Assembly (NCBI RefSeq): GCF_000718635.1
Contig: NZ_JOBF01000044.1
Span: forward strand, 1 to 30,754
Length of the DNA: 30,754 nt
Direction: 5' to 3'
Source of the DNA: Streptomyces varsoviensis
GTDB lineage: Bacteria; Actinomycetota; Actinomycetes; Streptomycetales; Streptomycetaceae
Under the pieces are notes generated by a model, which saw only the letters and a list, made by a program, of their open reading frames with translations, was not told the DNA's origin and ran no database searches. Made by a program: the position numbers and the translations under genes. Every line of letters starts with the position of its first letter. The first letter of the stretch is position 1. This document shows positions 13,840 to 22,062 of the stretch, one piece after another.

Positions 13840-16278
13840 GTGTCGTCCCTCGCGCTCTACCGCCGCTACCGCCCCGAGTCCTTCGCAGAGGTCATCGGGC
13901 AGTCGCATGTCACCGATCCCCTGCAGCAAGCGCTGCGCAACAACCGGGTCAACCACGCCTATCTGTTCAGTGGGCCGCGCGGCTGTGGCAAGACGACCAG
14001 CGCGCGCATCCTGGCGCGCTGTCTGAACTGCGAGCAGGGGCCCACGCCCGACCCCTGCGGCGAGTGCCAGTCCTGCCGGGACCTGGCGCGCAACGGGCGC
14101 GGTTCCATCGACGTCATCGAGATCGACGCCGCTTCGCACGGTGGCGTGGACGACGCCCGTGAGCTGCGGGAGAAGGCGTTCTTCGGGCCCGCGTCGAGCC
14201 GGTACAAGATCTACATCATCGACGAGGCGCACATGGTCACCTCGGCGGGGTTCAACGCCCTACTGAAGGTGGTCGAGGAGCCGCCCGAGCATCTCAAGTT
14301 CATCTTCGCGACCACCGAGCCCGAGAAGGTCATCGGCACCATCCGGTCGCGTACGCACCACTACCCCTTCCGCCTCGTCCCCCCGGGCACCCTGCGCGAC
14401 TACCTCGCCGAGGTCTGCGGGCGCGAGGAGATCCCCGTCGAGGACGGGGTGCTGCCGCTGGTCGTACGGGCCGGGGCCGGGTCCGTGCGTGACTCGATGT
14501 CCGTCATGGACCAGCTCCTGGCCGGCGCCGCCGCCGACGGTGTGACATATGCCATGGCCACGGCCCTCCTCGGGTACACCGACGGCAGCCTTCTGGACGC
14601 CGTCGTCGAGGCCTTCGCCTCCGGGGACGGCGCCGCGGCCTTCGAGGTCGTCGACCGGGTCGTCGAGGGCGGCAACGACCCGCGGCGCTTCGTCGCGGAC
14701 CTCCTGGAGCGGCTGCGCGACCTGGTGATCCTCGCCGCCGTCCCGGACGCCGCCGAGAAGGGGCTCATAGACGCCCCGGCCGACGTCGTGGAGCGGATGC
14801 AGGCGCAGGCGTCGGTCTTCGGCGGCGCCGAGCTGAGCCGCGCCGCCGACCTGGTCAACACGGGCCTCACCGAGATGCGCGGTGCCACGTCGCCCCGGCT
14901 CCAGCTCGAACTCATCTGCGCCCGCGTGCTGCTCCCCGCCGCCTTCGACGACGAGCGCTCCTTCCAGGCCCGCCTGGACAAGCTGGAGCGCGGCGCGATG
15001 GCCGGGGCCTTCCTGGGCACCGGCGCCGGTTCCGGGCCGCCCATGGGGTACGTGCCGGGGCCGGACGCGCACGCCCCCAGCGGACCCGGCGCGCCCGGTG
15101 GGCCGGGTGGGCCCGGGGGGCTTTCCGGGCCGGCCGCCGCTCGTGCCGCCGTTACGGGCGGGGGGCCCGCCCCTGCGGCCGCCCCCGAGGCCGGTGCCGT
15201 GCCGTCGGCCCCGCCCGCCCCGCAGCAGGCCCCGCACCAGGTGCCCCCGCCCCCGGCCGCGCAGCCCGCCCCCGCGCAGCCCGCCCAGCCCGGCGCCTGG
15301 CCCACCGCCGGCGGGGCGGCCCCCGAGCCGCCCGCCGCCCAGTCGGCCCCACAGCCCGGCGCCTGGCCCACCGCCGGTGCGGCGGCCCCCACGCCGACGA
15401 CCGGTCCGCAGGCCGGTTCGCAGGCCGCTCCCGCCCGTCGTCCCGGCGGCTGGCCTTCGGCGGCCACCCCCGGTCAGGGCGCTCCCGGCCAGGGCGTTCC
15501 CGGGCAGGGGGCCCCGGCGTCGGCCGCCCCCGCAGCGGCGCCTCAGCAGGGCCAGCCGGCTCAGCAGGGGCAGGGCATGGCGCAGGTCCAGCGGATGTGG
15601 CCCGAGATCCTGGAAGCGGTCAAGAACCGCCGCCGCTTCACCTGGATCCTGCTCAGCCAGAACGCGCAAATCGCCGGGTTCGACGGCACCACCCTCCAGA
15701 TCCGCTTCACCAACGCCGGGGCCCGCGACAGCTTCGCCGGCGGCGGCAGCGAAGAGGTGCTGAAGCAGGCCCTCGCCGACGCCCTCAACGTGCAGTGGAA
15801 GATCGACCTGGTCGTCGACCCCTCGGGCGGCGCGAACCCGTCCGGCGGGGGAGGCGGAGGCGGCAGCGCCTTCGGCAACGTCGGCTACGTCAACCCCGGC
15901 CACGCCCCCGCCGCCGCGCCGCGCCCGGCCGCGCCCGCCCCGCCCGACGGCGCCCCGGCCCCCGGCCCGTACGGCGGCTCGTACAGCGGCGGCGGAGGGG
16001 GCGGCGGAGGCGGCGCCCAGGGGGCGCACCAAGCCCCGCACACGCCCCCGGCCGCGTCCGCTCCCACGCCGCAGTCACCGGCCCCCGCCGCCCCCGAGCC
16101 CGCGGGCGGCGGCTATCAGGCGCAGGCTCCGGCGCCGGAGCCCCCGCCGCACGTCGCGCTGGAGGACGACATGCCGGAGGAGGACGACCCGGACCTCGTC
16201 GACTCCGCCCTCACCGGCCACGACCTGATCGTCCGCGAGCTGGGCGCCACGGTGATCGAGGAGATTCCCAACGAATGA
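13840..16278 (+). CDS. dnaX: DNA polymerase III subunit gamma/tau
   Basis: About 812 residues. The clamp-loader ATPase that assembles the replisome. It starts at GTG 13840 (SSLALYRRYRPESF), the usual family start; the frame upstream to 13744 runs through the SRP RNA and is not used. Walker A GPRGCGKT (45-52), zinc-binding cysteines about 64, 73, 76 and 79, Walker B IIDEAH (126-131), and a sensor region (LLKVVEEPPEHLKFIFATTEPEKV). A long Pro/Ala/Gly/Gln linker (about 400-570) leads to a folded domain near 585-665 (MWPEILEAVKNRRRFTWILLSQN), then a second Gly/Pro-rich stretch and an acidic tail. No A-AAA-AAG slippery site was noticed, so only the full-length form is expected. The ribosome binding site is weak. 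It heads the dnaX-ybaB-recR set. Confidence 0.96.
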   Translation: MSSLALYRRYRPESFAEVIGQSHVTDPLQQALRNNRVNHAYLFSGPRGCGKTTSARILARCLNCEQGPTPDPCGECQSCRDLARNGRGSIDVIEIDAASHGGVDDARELREKAFFGPASSRYKIYIIDEAHMVTSAGFNALLKVVEEPPEHLKFIFATTEPEKVIGTIRSRTHHYPFRLVPPGTLRDYLAEVCGREEIPVEDGVLPLVVRAGAGSVRDSMSVMDQLLAGAAADGVTYAMATALLGYTDGSLLDAVVEAFASGDGAAAFEVVDRVVEGGNDPRRFVADLLERLRDLVILAAVPDAAEKGLIDAPADVVERMQAQASVFGGAELSRAADLVNTGLTEMRGATSPRLQLELICARVLLPAAFDDERSFQARLDKLERGAMAGAFLGTGAGSGPPMGYVPGPDAHAPSGPGAPGGPGGPGGLSGPAAARAAVTGGGPAPAAAPEAGAVPSAPPAPQQAPHQVPPPPAAQPAPAQPAQPGAWPTAGGAAPEPPAAQSAPQPGAWPTAGAAAPTPTTGPQAGSQAAPARRPGGWPSAATPGQGAPGQGVPGQGAPASAAPAAAPQQGQPAQQGQGMAQVQRMWPEILEAVKNRRRFTWILLSQNAQIAGFDGTTLQIRFTNAGARDSFAGGGSEEVLKQALADALNVQWKIDLVVDPSGGANPSGGGGGGGSAFGNVGYVNPGHAPAAAPRPAAPAPPDGAPAPGPYGGSYSGGGGGGGGGAQGAHQAPHTPPAASAPTPQSPAPAAPEPAGGGYQAQAPAPEPPPHVALEDDMPEEDDPDLVDSALTGHDLIVRELGATVIEEIPNE

Positions 16279-16541
16279 CCCCGGGGGCGGGGCATCGGGG
16301 GCCAGGGACGGGAGCGGGTCCCGCGGCCGTACGGGCATACGGGTGTACGGACGGCCGTACGGGCGTACGTACCGGCTGCTCCGGCGGGTTCCTGTGGCGG
16401 GGGCGTGATCGCTTCACCACCCCGTCACCTGGTGCTTCCCGGCCGTACCCGCGTTCCTGTCCACAGGGGGAGGGCGCGTCGCTCCGGGACCACGTAGGCT
16501 CGGGCTACTGAACCGTCGTTGTCGACAACCAGGAGCAACCC
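16279..16541. other. Intergenic region upstream of the YbaB gene
   Basis: 263 bases with no gene. It contains clustered CGTACGGGC-type short repeats (about 16325-16375), a TAGGCT hexamer at 16495-16500 that may be a -10, and a perfect 12-bp palindrome GTTGTCGACAAC at 16518-16529 touching the ribosome binding site. Confidence 0.55.
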
Positions 16542-16877
16542 GTGATCCCCGGTGGTGGCCAGCCCAACATGCAGCAGCTCCTCCAGCAGGCCCAGAAGAT
16601 GCAGCAGGATCTCGCGACGGCCCAGGAGGACCTGGCCAAGACGCCCGTGGAGGGCACGTCGGGCGGCGGCCTCGTCAAGGCCACGGTGACCGGCTCGGGC
16701 GAGCTCCAGGCCCTGGTCATCGACCCCAAGGCCGTGGACCCCGAGGACACCGAGACCCTCGCCGACCTGGTGCTGGCCGCCGTGCGCGATGCCAACGCCG
16801 CCGCGCAGCAGCTCCAGCAGGAGAAGCTCGGCCCGCTGGCCCAGGGCCTCGGCGGCATGCCGGGTCTCCCCTTCTAG
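16542..16877 (+). CDS. YbaB/EbfC-family nucleoid-associated protein
   Basis: 111 residues. Family features: a Met/Gln-rich first helix ([20 protein letters not shown]), a central [22 protein letters not shown] strand region, and a C-terminal helix with a flexible [10 protein letters not shown] tail. These proteins form DNA-binding dimers and are almost always encoded between dnaX and recR, as here. The GTG start at 16542 has AGGAG at 16531-16535. The precise function in Streptomyces is not known beyond DNA binding. Confidence 0.93.
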   Translation: MIPGGGQPNMQQLLQQAQKMQQDLATAQEDLAKTPVEGTSGGGLVKATVTGSGELQALVIDPKAVDPEDTETLADLVLAAVRDANAAAQQLQQEKLGPLAQGLGGMPGLPF

Positions 16878-16983
16878 ACCCTCTAGACCTTCCCAGCTCC
16901 CTTCCAGACCTCTCAGACCGAGAGCATTACCCGCGTACCAACCGGCCGCAGGACCGGACAACCGGACAAGGAGAAGGCGTCCC

Positions 16984-17583
16984 GTGTACGAAGGCGTGGT
17001 CCAGGACCTCATCGACGAATTGGGCAGGCTGCCCGGCGTCGGTCCCAAGAGCGCGCAGCGGATCGCCTTCCACATCCTCCAGTCGGAGCCCGCGGACGTC
17101 CGCCGGCTCGCGCACGCGCTGACCGAGGTGAAGGCGAAGGTCCGGTTCTGCGGCGTCTGCGGCAATGTCGCGCAGGAGGAGCAGTGCCGGGTCTGCCTGG
17201 ACCCGCGCCGCGACCTGTCGGTCATCTGCGTCGTCGAGGAGCCGAAGGACGTCGTCGCCATCGAGCGGACGCGTGAGTTCCGCGGCCGGTACCACGTGCT
17301 CGGCGGGGCCATCTCCCCCATCGAGGGCGTGGGCCCGGACGACCTGCGCATCCGGGAGCTGCTCGCCCGCCTCGCGGACGGCGTGGTGGGCGAGCTGATC
17401 CTCGCCACGGACCCCAACCTGGAGGGCGAGGCCACCGCCACCTACCTCGCCCGCATGATCAAGCCCATGGGGCTGAAGGTCACCCGGCTCGCCAGCGGGC
17501 TGCCGGTCGGCGGTGACCTGGAGTACGCCGACGAGGTCACCCTCGGCCGCGCCTTCGAGGGAAGGCGGCTGCTGGATGTCTGA
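16984..17583 (+). CDS. recR: Recombination mediator protein RecR
   Basis: 199 residues, the normal family length. Helix-hairpin-helix [11 protein letters not shown] (16-26), zinc finger cysteines 56, 59, 68 and 71 (CGVC and CRVC), then a Toprim domain ([31 protein letters not shown]) and the C-terminal tail [11 protein letters not shown]. With RecO and RecF it loads RecA onto gapped DNA. The GTG start at 16984 follows AAGGAG. The stop overlaps an ATG in the same way as the real DUF5063 start 115 bases downstream; a second copy of the tail lies there (17666-17698). Confidence 0.97.
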   Translation: MYEGVVQDLIDELGRLPGVGPKSAQRIAFHILQSEPADVRRLAHALTEVKAKVRFCGVCGNVAQEEQCRVCLDPRRDLSVICVVEEPKDVVAIERTREFRGRYHVLGGAISPIEGVGPDDLRIRELLARLADGVVGELILATDPNLEGEATATYLARMIKPMGLKVTRLASGLPVGGDLEYADEVTLGRAFEGRRLLDV

Positions 17584-17698
17584 CACCACGACCGGGTATA
17601 GGCGTCGGGCGGGGGCCGATGCAGACGAACACCGATCCGCCACCTACGAGGTCATGCCGGAGCGTGCCTTCGAAGGGAGTCGACTTCTCGATGTCTGA
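17551..17698 (+). repeat. Displaced second copy of the recR 3' end
   Basis: 17551-17584 (recR end) and 17666-17699 are two versions of the same 34 bases, 115 bases apart. The codons of [14 protein letters not shown] reappear as AFEGSRLLDV-stop, and five of the six codon differences are synonymous. Each copy ends in GATGTCTGAC, where a stop overlaps an ATG. The intervening 82 bases (17584-17665) can be read from ATG 17576 as part of a 40-residue peptide that ends at 17698, but this has no family resemblance. Confidence 0.85.
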
Positions 17699-18347
17699 CG
17701 CAACGCTGCACGACGCCACCCGCGATCCCGACGAGTTCTCCGTCCAGATCGCCGACTCGATCGAGAGCTTCATCGTCGCGGTCACCGAGGTGGCCAAGGG
17801 CGACGAGCCCGACAGCGCGGTTCCCTTCCTGCTGCTGGAGGTCTCGCAACTGCTGCTGACCGGGGGCCGGCTCGGAGCGCACGAGGACTTCGTGCCGGAC
17901 GAGCGGTACGAGCCGGACGTCGGTCCCGAGCCGGACGTGGACGAGCTGCGCGAGCGGTTCGCCGCCCTGCTGGACCCGATAGACGTCTACTCGGAGGTCT
18001 TCGACCCGTACGTGCCGCGCACCGCGCCCGTCGCGTGCCGGATCTCCGACGACCTCGCCGACATCGTCACCGACCTGCGGCACGGCCTCGCGCACTACCG
18101 CGACGGGCGGGTCAGCGAGGCCCTGTGGTGGTGGCAGTTCTCCTACCTCTCCAACTGGGGCCCGACCGCCAGCGCCGCGCTGCGCGCGCTGCAGTCGCTC
18201 GTGGCGCACGTACGCCTGGACTCCCCGCTCGACGAGCTCGACGGCCTCGACACGGACGCCTCGGCGGGCGAGGAGCAGTTGGCGGAGGAGGCCGGGAAGG
18301 TGATGGAGGCCGAGATCGCGGGCCCGCTGGGGCTGCGTTCCGTCTGA
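17691..18347 (+). CDS. DUF5063-family protein
   Basis: 218 residues, cytosolic and acidic, with no signal or membrane segment. It resembles the DUF5063 family, normally encoded just after recR in Streptomyces. The core includes DPDEFSVQIADSIESFI, VPFLLLEVSQLLLTGGRLGA, ISDDLADIVTDLRHGLAHY and ALWWWQFSYLSNWGPTASAAL. The start at ATG 17691 (MSDATLHDA) follows GGGAG at about 12 bases; the frame upstream is not family-like. A strong hairpin 54 bases after the stop ends the unit. Function is unknown. Confidence 0.82.
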   Translation: MSDATLHDATRDPDEFSVQIADSIESFIVAVTEVAKGDEPDSAVPFLLLEVSQLLLTGGRLGAHEDFVPDERYEPDVGPEPDVDELRERFAALLDPIDVYSEVFDPYVPRTAPVACRISDDLADIVTDLRHGLAHYRDGRVSEALWWWQFSYLSNWGPTASAALRALQSLVAHVRLDSPLDELDGLDTDASAGEEQLAEEAGKVMEAEIAGPLGLRSV

Positions 18348-18400
18348 GTCGACGATCGGCCTGCGGCCGGCCGACCGCCCTGCGGCCCGCTTCCGACATT

Positions 18401-18435
18401 GAGGCCGGGGCCCCTGATCGCGGGGTCCCGGCCTC
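18401..18435 (+). terminator. Terminator hairpin after the DUF5063 gene
   Basis: GAGGCCGGGGCCCC (18401-18414), a seven-base loop, and GGGGTCCCGGCCTC (18422-18435): 14 pairs with one G-T wobble. There is no T run. It probably ends the recR-DUF5063 transcript. Confidence 0.65.
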
Positions 18436-18451
18436 TGCCATCTGGCCCCCT

Positions 18452-18547
18452 GTTGAAACCGCCGTTGAATCCGCCATTGAAACCGCCGTTGAAACCGGCA
18501 TTGAAGGCCCAGACGAAACCGCCGTTGAATCCGCTGTCGAAACGCCC
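18452..18547. repeat. 12-nt tandem repeat, eight degenerate copies
   Basis: Eight consecutive 12-base units, consensus TTGAAACCGCCG, with variants in units 2, 4, 5, 6, 7 and 8. It lies in the 456-base gap between DUF5063 and lysC. Read on the minus strand it would give Gly-Phe-Asn-Gly repeats (GGFN), but no start or family supports a gene there. Confidence 0.9.
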
Positions 18548-18574
18548 GTTCGCCTTTCGTGTCGGATGTGAACT

Positions 18575-18590
18575 TGTGACCTGGGTTACG
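18575..18590. promoter_or_regulatory. Second Crp-like motif
   Basis: TGTGA-CCTGGG-TTACG, near-identical to the site before the RiPP operon, about 214 bases upstream of lysC. The right half is imperfect. A role in lysC control is inferred only. Confidence 0.35.
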
Positions 18591-18706
18591 TTCTCGTGTG
18601 CTCGTGGCGGATGCGGGAAGGGTCCGTAGCGGAGCGGGTTCGATGAGGAGCCACGCCGGTCATGATCATCCAGTGAGCGGTTTGTCTCATAGTGTGATAT
18701 CGGCGG

Positions 18707-18732
18707 GGCGGATTCCGCCTGCTCGATAGACT
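18707..18732 (+). promoter_or_regulatory. Palindrome and possible -10 upstream of lysC
   Basis: GGCGGA-T-TCCGCC (18707-18719) is a perfect 6-1-6 palindrome lying where a -35 would be for TAGACT (18727-18732). This may be an operator-covered promoter for lysC-asd. No conventional -35 is visible. Confidence 0.35.
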
Positions 18733-18746
18733 GAGCCGACCGCATC

Positions 18747-18780
18747 ACCCCCCTGGCGGGGGTCTGGGGGTCACCCCCAG
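18747..18780 (+). promoter_or_regulatory. Paired hairpins in the lysC leader
   Basis: Hairpin one: ACCCCC (18747-18752), loop CTGGC, GGGGGT (18758-18763). Hairpin two: CTGGGGG (18764-18770), loop TCA, CCCCCAG (18774-18780). The C and G runs are interchangeable, so alternative pairings are possible. They end about 12 bases before the lysC ribosome binding site. Similar G/C dyads are common in Streptomyces intergenic DNA. Confidence 0.45.
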
Positions 18781-18803
18781 GAGACACAGAGCGAGGAGCG
18801 CAC

Positions 18804-20075
18804 GTGGGCCTTGTCGTGCAGAAGTACGGAGGCTCCTCCGTAGCCGATGCCGAGGGCATCAAGCGGGTCGCCAAGCGAATCGTGGAAGCCAAGAAGAACG
18901 GCCACCAGGTGGTCGTCGTGGTTTCCGCGATGGGCGACACGACGGACGAGTTGATCGATCTGGCGGGGCAGGTTTCCCCCATCCCGGCCGGGCGCGAGTT
19001 CGACATGCTGCTGACCGCCGGGGAGCGGATCTCCATGGCGCTGCTGGCGATGGCGATCAAAAACCTCGGTCACGAGGCGCAGTCGTTCACGGGCAGCCAG
19101 GCCGGGGTCATCACCGATTCGGTCCACAACAAGGCGCGCATCATCGATGTCACGCCGGGGCGCATCCAGCAGTCCGTCGACGCGGGGAACATCGCGATCG
19201 TCGCCGGGTTCCAGGGGGTGTCCCAGGACAAGAAGGACATCACCACCCTGGGCCGCGGCGGGTCCGACACCACCGCCGTCGCGTTGGCCGCCGCGCTCGA
19301 CGCCGAGGTCTGCGAGATCTACACGGACGTCGACGGCGTCTTCACCGCCGACCCGCGGGTCGTGAAGAAGGCCCGGAAGATCGACTGGATCTCGTTCGAG
19401 GACATGCTGGAGCTGGCGAGCTCCGGCTCCAAGGTGCTGCTGCACCGCTGTGTCGAGTACGCACGCCGTTACAACATTCCGATCCACGTCCGCTCGTCCT
19501 TCTCGGGGCTGCGGGGCACGTGGGTCAGCAACGAACCGCAAGGGGACCAGGCGATGGAGCAGGCGATCATCTCGGGTGTCGCGCATGACACGTCCGAGGC
19601 GAAGGTCACGGTCGTCGGGGTGCCGGACAAGCCGGGCGAGGCCGCGACGATCTTCCGCGCTATCGCGGATGCCCAGATCAACATCGACATGGTCGTGCAG
19701 AACGTCTCCGCGGCGTCCACGGGGCTGACCGACATCTCCTTCACCCTGCCGAAGACCGAGGGCCGCCGGGCGATGGAGGCGCTGGAGCGGACCCGTCCGT
19801 CCGTCGGCTTCGACTCGCTGCGCTACGACGACCAGATCGCCAAGATCTCGCTGGTCGGCGCGGGGATGAAGACCAATCCGGGCGTCACCGCGACGTTCTT
19901 CGAGGCGCTGTCGAACGCCGGCGTGAACATCGAGCTGATCTCGACATCCGAGATCCGCATCTCGGTGGTCACCCGCGCCGACGATGTGAACGAGGCCGTA
20001 CGGGCCGTGCACAGCGCGTTCGGCCTGGACTCCGAGTCCGACGAGGCAGTGGTCTACGGGGGCACCGGCCGATGA
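18804..20075 (+). CDS. lysC: Aspartate kinase (alpha subunit)
   Basis: 423 residues. Phosphorylates aspartate, the first step to lysine, threonine, methionine and diaminopimelate. Kinase domain: [11 protein letters not shown] (5-15), a conserved [30 protein letters not shown], and [13 protein letters not shown]. Two ACT domains follow from about residue 260 ([19 protein letters not shown], then [19 protein letters not shown]), the site of lysine/threonine feedback in this family. The GTG start at 18804 has GAGGAG upstream. An internal start for a separate beta subunit lies at 19554. The last bases overlap the asd start (ATGA), implying translational coupling. The leader contains paired hairpins and a possible short upstream reading frame. 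Confidence 0.97.
   Translation: MGLVVQKYGGSSVADAEGIKRVAKRIVEAKKNGHQVVVVVSAMGDTTDELIDLAGQVSPIPAGREFDMLLTAGERISMALLAMAIKNLGHEAQSFTGSQAGVITDSVHNKARIIDVTPGRIQQSVDAGNIAIVAGFQGVSQDKKDITTLGRGGSDTTAVALAAALDAEVCEIYTDVDGVFTADPRVVKKARKIDWISFEDMLELASSGSKVLLHRCVEYARRYNIPIHVRSSFSGLRGTWVSNEPQGDQAMEQAIISGVAHDTSEAKVTVVGVPDKPGEAATIFRAIADAQINIDMVVQNVSAASTGLTDISFTLPKTEGRRAMEALERTRPSVGFDSLRYDDQIAKISLVGAGMKTNPGVTATFFEALSNAGVNIELISTSEIRISVVTRADDVNEAVRAVHSAFGLDSESDEAVVYGGTGR
19554..20075 (+). CDS. Aspartate kinase beta subunit (in-frame internal start)
   Basis: An ATG at 19554 ([20 protein letters not shown]) within lysC is preceded by AAGGGGA about nine bases upstream. Corynebacterium lysC uses an equivalent internal start (as I recall MEEAVLTGVATDKSEAKVTV) to make the ACT-domain beta subunit of an alpha2-beta2 enzyme. 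The product here would be 173 residues holding both ACT domains. Inferred by analogy. Confidence 0.6.
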   Translation: MEQAIISGVAHDTSEAKVTVVGVPDKPGEAATIFRAIADAQINIDMVVQNVSAASTGLTDISFTLPKTEGRRAMEALERTRPSVGFDSLRYDDQIAKISLVGAGMKTNPGVTATFFEALSNAGVNIELISTSEIRISVVTRADDVNEAVRAVHSAFGLDSESDEAVVYGGTGR

Positions 20076-21142
20076 GCACCGGGCCCTCGGGCCGCAAGCC
20101 GAACCTGGCCGTCGTGGGCGCCACCGGCGCCGTCGGCACGGTCATGCTCGGCATCCTGTCCGAGCGGGCGGACGTGTGGGGCGAGATCCGGCTCGTCGCG
20201 TCCGCCCGCTCGGCCGGGCGGAAGCTGATCGTCCGGGGCGAGGAGACCGAGGTCGTCGCGCTGGAGGAGGAGGCCTTCGACGGCATCGACGTCGCGATGT
20301 TCGACGTGCCGGACGAGGTGTCCGCGCGGTGGGCCCCGATCGCCGCCGCCAAGGGCGTGGTCGTGGTGGACAACTCGGGCGCCTTCCGGATGGACGCGGA
20401 TGTGCCGCTGGTCGTGCCCGAGGTCAATCCGCACGCCGTGCGGGTCCGGCCGCGCGGCATCATCGCCAACCCGAACTGCACGACGCTCTCGATGATCGTC
20501 GCGATCGGCGCGCTGCACGCCGAGTTCGGGCTGAGCGAACTGATCGTCTCCTCCTACCAGGCCGTCTCCGGCGCGGGCAAGGAGGGCGTCGACACGCTCC
20601 GCTCCCAGCTCGCGGCCGTGGCCGGTACGGAGCTGGGCACGGCGCCCGGGGACGTACGGCGCGCGGTGGGCGACACCGGGCCCTTCCCGGCCCCGATGGC
20701 GCTCAACGTGGTGCCGTTCGCGGGGTCGCTGCGCGAGGACGGCTGGACCTCCGAGGAGCTGAAGGTCCGGAACGAGTCCCGCAAGATCCTCGGGCTGCCG
20801 GAGCTGCCGGTCACCGCCACCTGCGTACGGGTCCCGGTGATCACCACGCACTCGCTGACCGTGCACGCGCGGTTCGAGAAGGAGGTGACGGTCGGGCGGG
20901 CGCACGACATCCTGCGGAGCGCGCCGGGCGTGGTGCTGTGCGACAACCCGGCCGAGGGCGAGTTCCCCACCCCGGCCGACGCGGTGGGCACGGACCCGAC
21001 CTGGGTGGGGCGCGTACGGCGGTCGATGGACGACGCGAGGGCGCTGGAGCTCTTCGTGTGCGGCGACAACCTGCGCAAGGGGGCCGCGCTCAATACCGCT
21101 CAGATCGCGGAAGTCGTGGCGGCCGAGCTGACCAGTTCGTAA
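20072..21142 (+). CDS. asd: Aspartate-semialdehyde dehydrogenase
   Basis: 356 residues. NADPH-dependent reduction of aspartyl phosphate, the second step of the pathway begun by lysC. Seen: the nucleotide loop VVGATGAVG, the catalytic Cys136 in NPNCTT, the [12 protein letters not shown] region, and the histidine-containing [17 protein letters not shown]. Length and motifs fit the Gram-positive type. It starts at ATG 20072, overlapping the lysC stop by four bases, and is followed by a terminator at 21228. Confidence 0.97.
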   Translation: MSTGPSGRKPNLAVVGATGAVGTVMLGILSERADVWGEIRLVASARSAGRKLIVRGEETEVVALEEEAFDGIDVAMFDVPDEVSARWAPIAAAKGVVVVDNSGAFRMDADVPLVVPEVNPHAVRVRPRGIIANPNCTTLSMIVAIGALHAEFGLSELIVSSYQAVSGAGKEGVDTLRSQLAAVAGTELGTAPGDVRRAVGDTGPFPAPMALNVVPFAGSLREDGWTSEELKVRNESRKILGLPELPVTATCVRVPVITTHSLTVHARFEKEVTVGRAHDILRSAPGVVLCDNPAEGEFPTPADAVGTDPTWVGRVRRSMDDARALELFVCGDNLRKGAALNTAQIAEVVAAELTSS

Positions 21143-21191
21143 TAATGCGAGGGGATCTGTGAAGGCCCTGTGATGAACTTGTGGTCACATG

Positions 21192-21204
21192 CCACTTGAA
21201 GTGG
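21192..21204. promoter_or_regulatory. Palindrome between asd and its terminator
   Basis: CCACTT-G-AAGTGG, a perfect 6-1-6 palindrome about 50 bases after asd. It could be an operator or a chance dyad. Confidence 0.25.
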
Positions 21205-21227
21205 GCCGAAGCGAACTGTTCGACTAA

Positions 21228-21270
21228 ACGCTCCCCGCTCTGCAACCGGCAGCAGGGCGGGGAGCGTCTT
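21228..21270 (+). terminator. Terminator of the lysC-asd operon
   Basis: ACGCTCCCCGC (21228-21238) pairs with GCGGGGAGCGT (21257-21267), with an inner CTGC/GCAG stem, followed by CTTTGT. It is 85 bases past asd. Confidence 0.75.
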
Positions 21271-21405
21271 TGTGGCCGCTCCCGATGAGCGGCTCGAAAA
21301 AATGGGGCATTGGGGAAAACTGGTGCGCATTAGGGCATTTAACTCATCGTCAAAAGCGGTGCCTTACGCGTACAACCCTGAGGGGGGTAAGCGTGTCCAA
21401 CTTGC

Positions 21406-22062
21406 GTGGCAGACGTCATCAGCATCGCAACCGCCCCGGGACGCGGCAGCGCTTCAGCGCGCCCGCGTTCCGGCACGTCAGGCGGTATGCCGGTGATCGC
21501 GCCATGGCCTGCCGCCCGCCCTGCTCAGCTCCCGCCCCAACGCGGGGACACTGACGAGGCGATGGCAGCGGGCACCACAGTCGACCATCTCACCGAGACC
21601 TACCGCGCCCACTACCGGTCGCTGCTCGGTCTGGCCGCCCTGCTCCTGGACGACACCGCGTCGTGCGAGGACGTCGTGCAGGAGGCGTTCATCCGCGTGC
21701 ACTCCGCGCGCAACCGGGTGCGCGACCCCGAGAAGACCCTCGCCTATCTGCGGCAGACCGTCGTCAACCTCTCCCGCTCCGCGCTGCGCCGGCGCATCCT
21801 CGGCCTCAAGCTGCTCTCGAAGCCGATGCCGGACATGGCGAGCGCGGAGGAGGGCGCGTACGACCTGCTGGAGCGCGACCAGCTCATCACGGCCATGCGC
21901 GGACTGCAGCGCCGCCAGCGCGAGGTGCTCGTGCTCCGCTACTTCGCCGACATGACCGAGGCGCAGGTGGCCCAGACGCTCGGCATATCGCTCGGCTCGG
22001 TCAAGGCGTACGGCTCGCGGGGCATCGCGGCGCTCCGCGTCGCCATGGAGGCCCCCGCATGA
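21406..22062 (+). CDS. ECF sigma factor (SigE-like family)
   Basis: Up to 218 residues. Sigma region 2 is seen in TVDHLTETYRAHYRSLLGLAA ending DVVQEAFIRVHSARN, and region 4 in RRQREVLVLRYFADMTEAQVAQTLGISLGSVKAY. It directs RNA polymerase to stress or envelope promoters. The start is uncertain: GTG 21406, ATG 21487 or ATG 21562. The conserved part begins just after 21562, which has GAGG close upstream, and the earlier residues look unconserved. A different frame from GTG 21394, behind GAGGGGGG, would give a 53-residue Arg/His-rich peptide ending at 21554. The stop overlaps the next gene's ATG (ATGA), so the two are translationally coupled, as with anti-sigma factor pairs. Confidence 0.85.
   Translation: MADVISIATAPGRGSASARPRSGTSGGMPVIAPWPAARPAQLPPQRGDTDEAMAAGTTVDHLTETYRAHYRSLLGLAALLLDDTASCEDVVQEAFIRVHSARNRVRDPEKTLAYLRQTVVNLSRSALRRRILGLKLLSKPMPDMASAEEGAYDLLERDQLITAMRGLQRRQREVLVLRYFADMTEAQVAQTLGISLGSVKAYGSRGIAALRVAMEAPA

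Noticed and set aside
14000..15600. Programmed frameshift in dnaX
   Set aside because: No A-AAA-AAG slippery run with a following stem was seen.
18143..19060. Minus-strand frame with Gly-Phe-Asn repeats
   Set aside because: It overlaps the well-supported DUF5063 and lysC genes; the repeats come from the 12-nt array.
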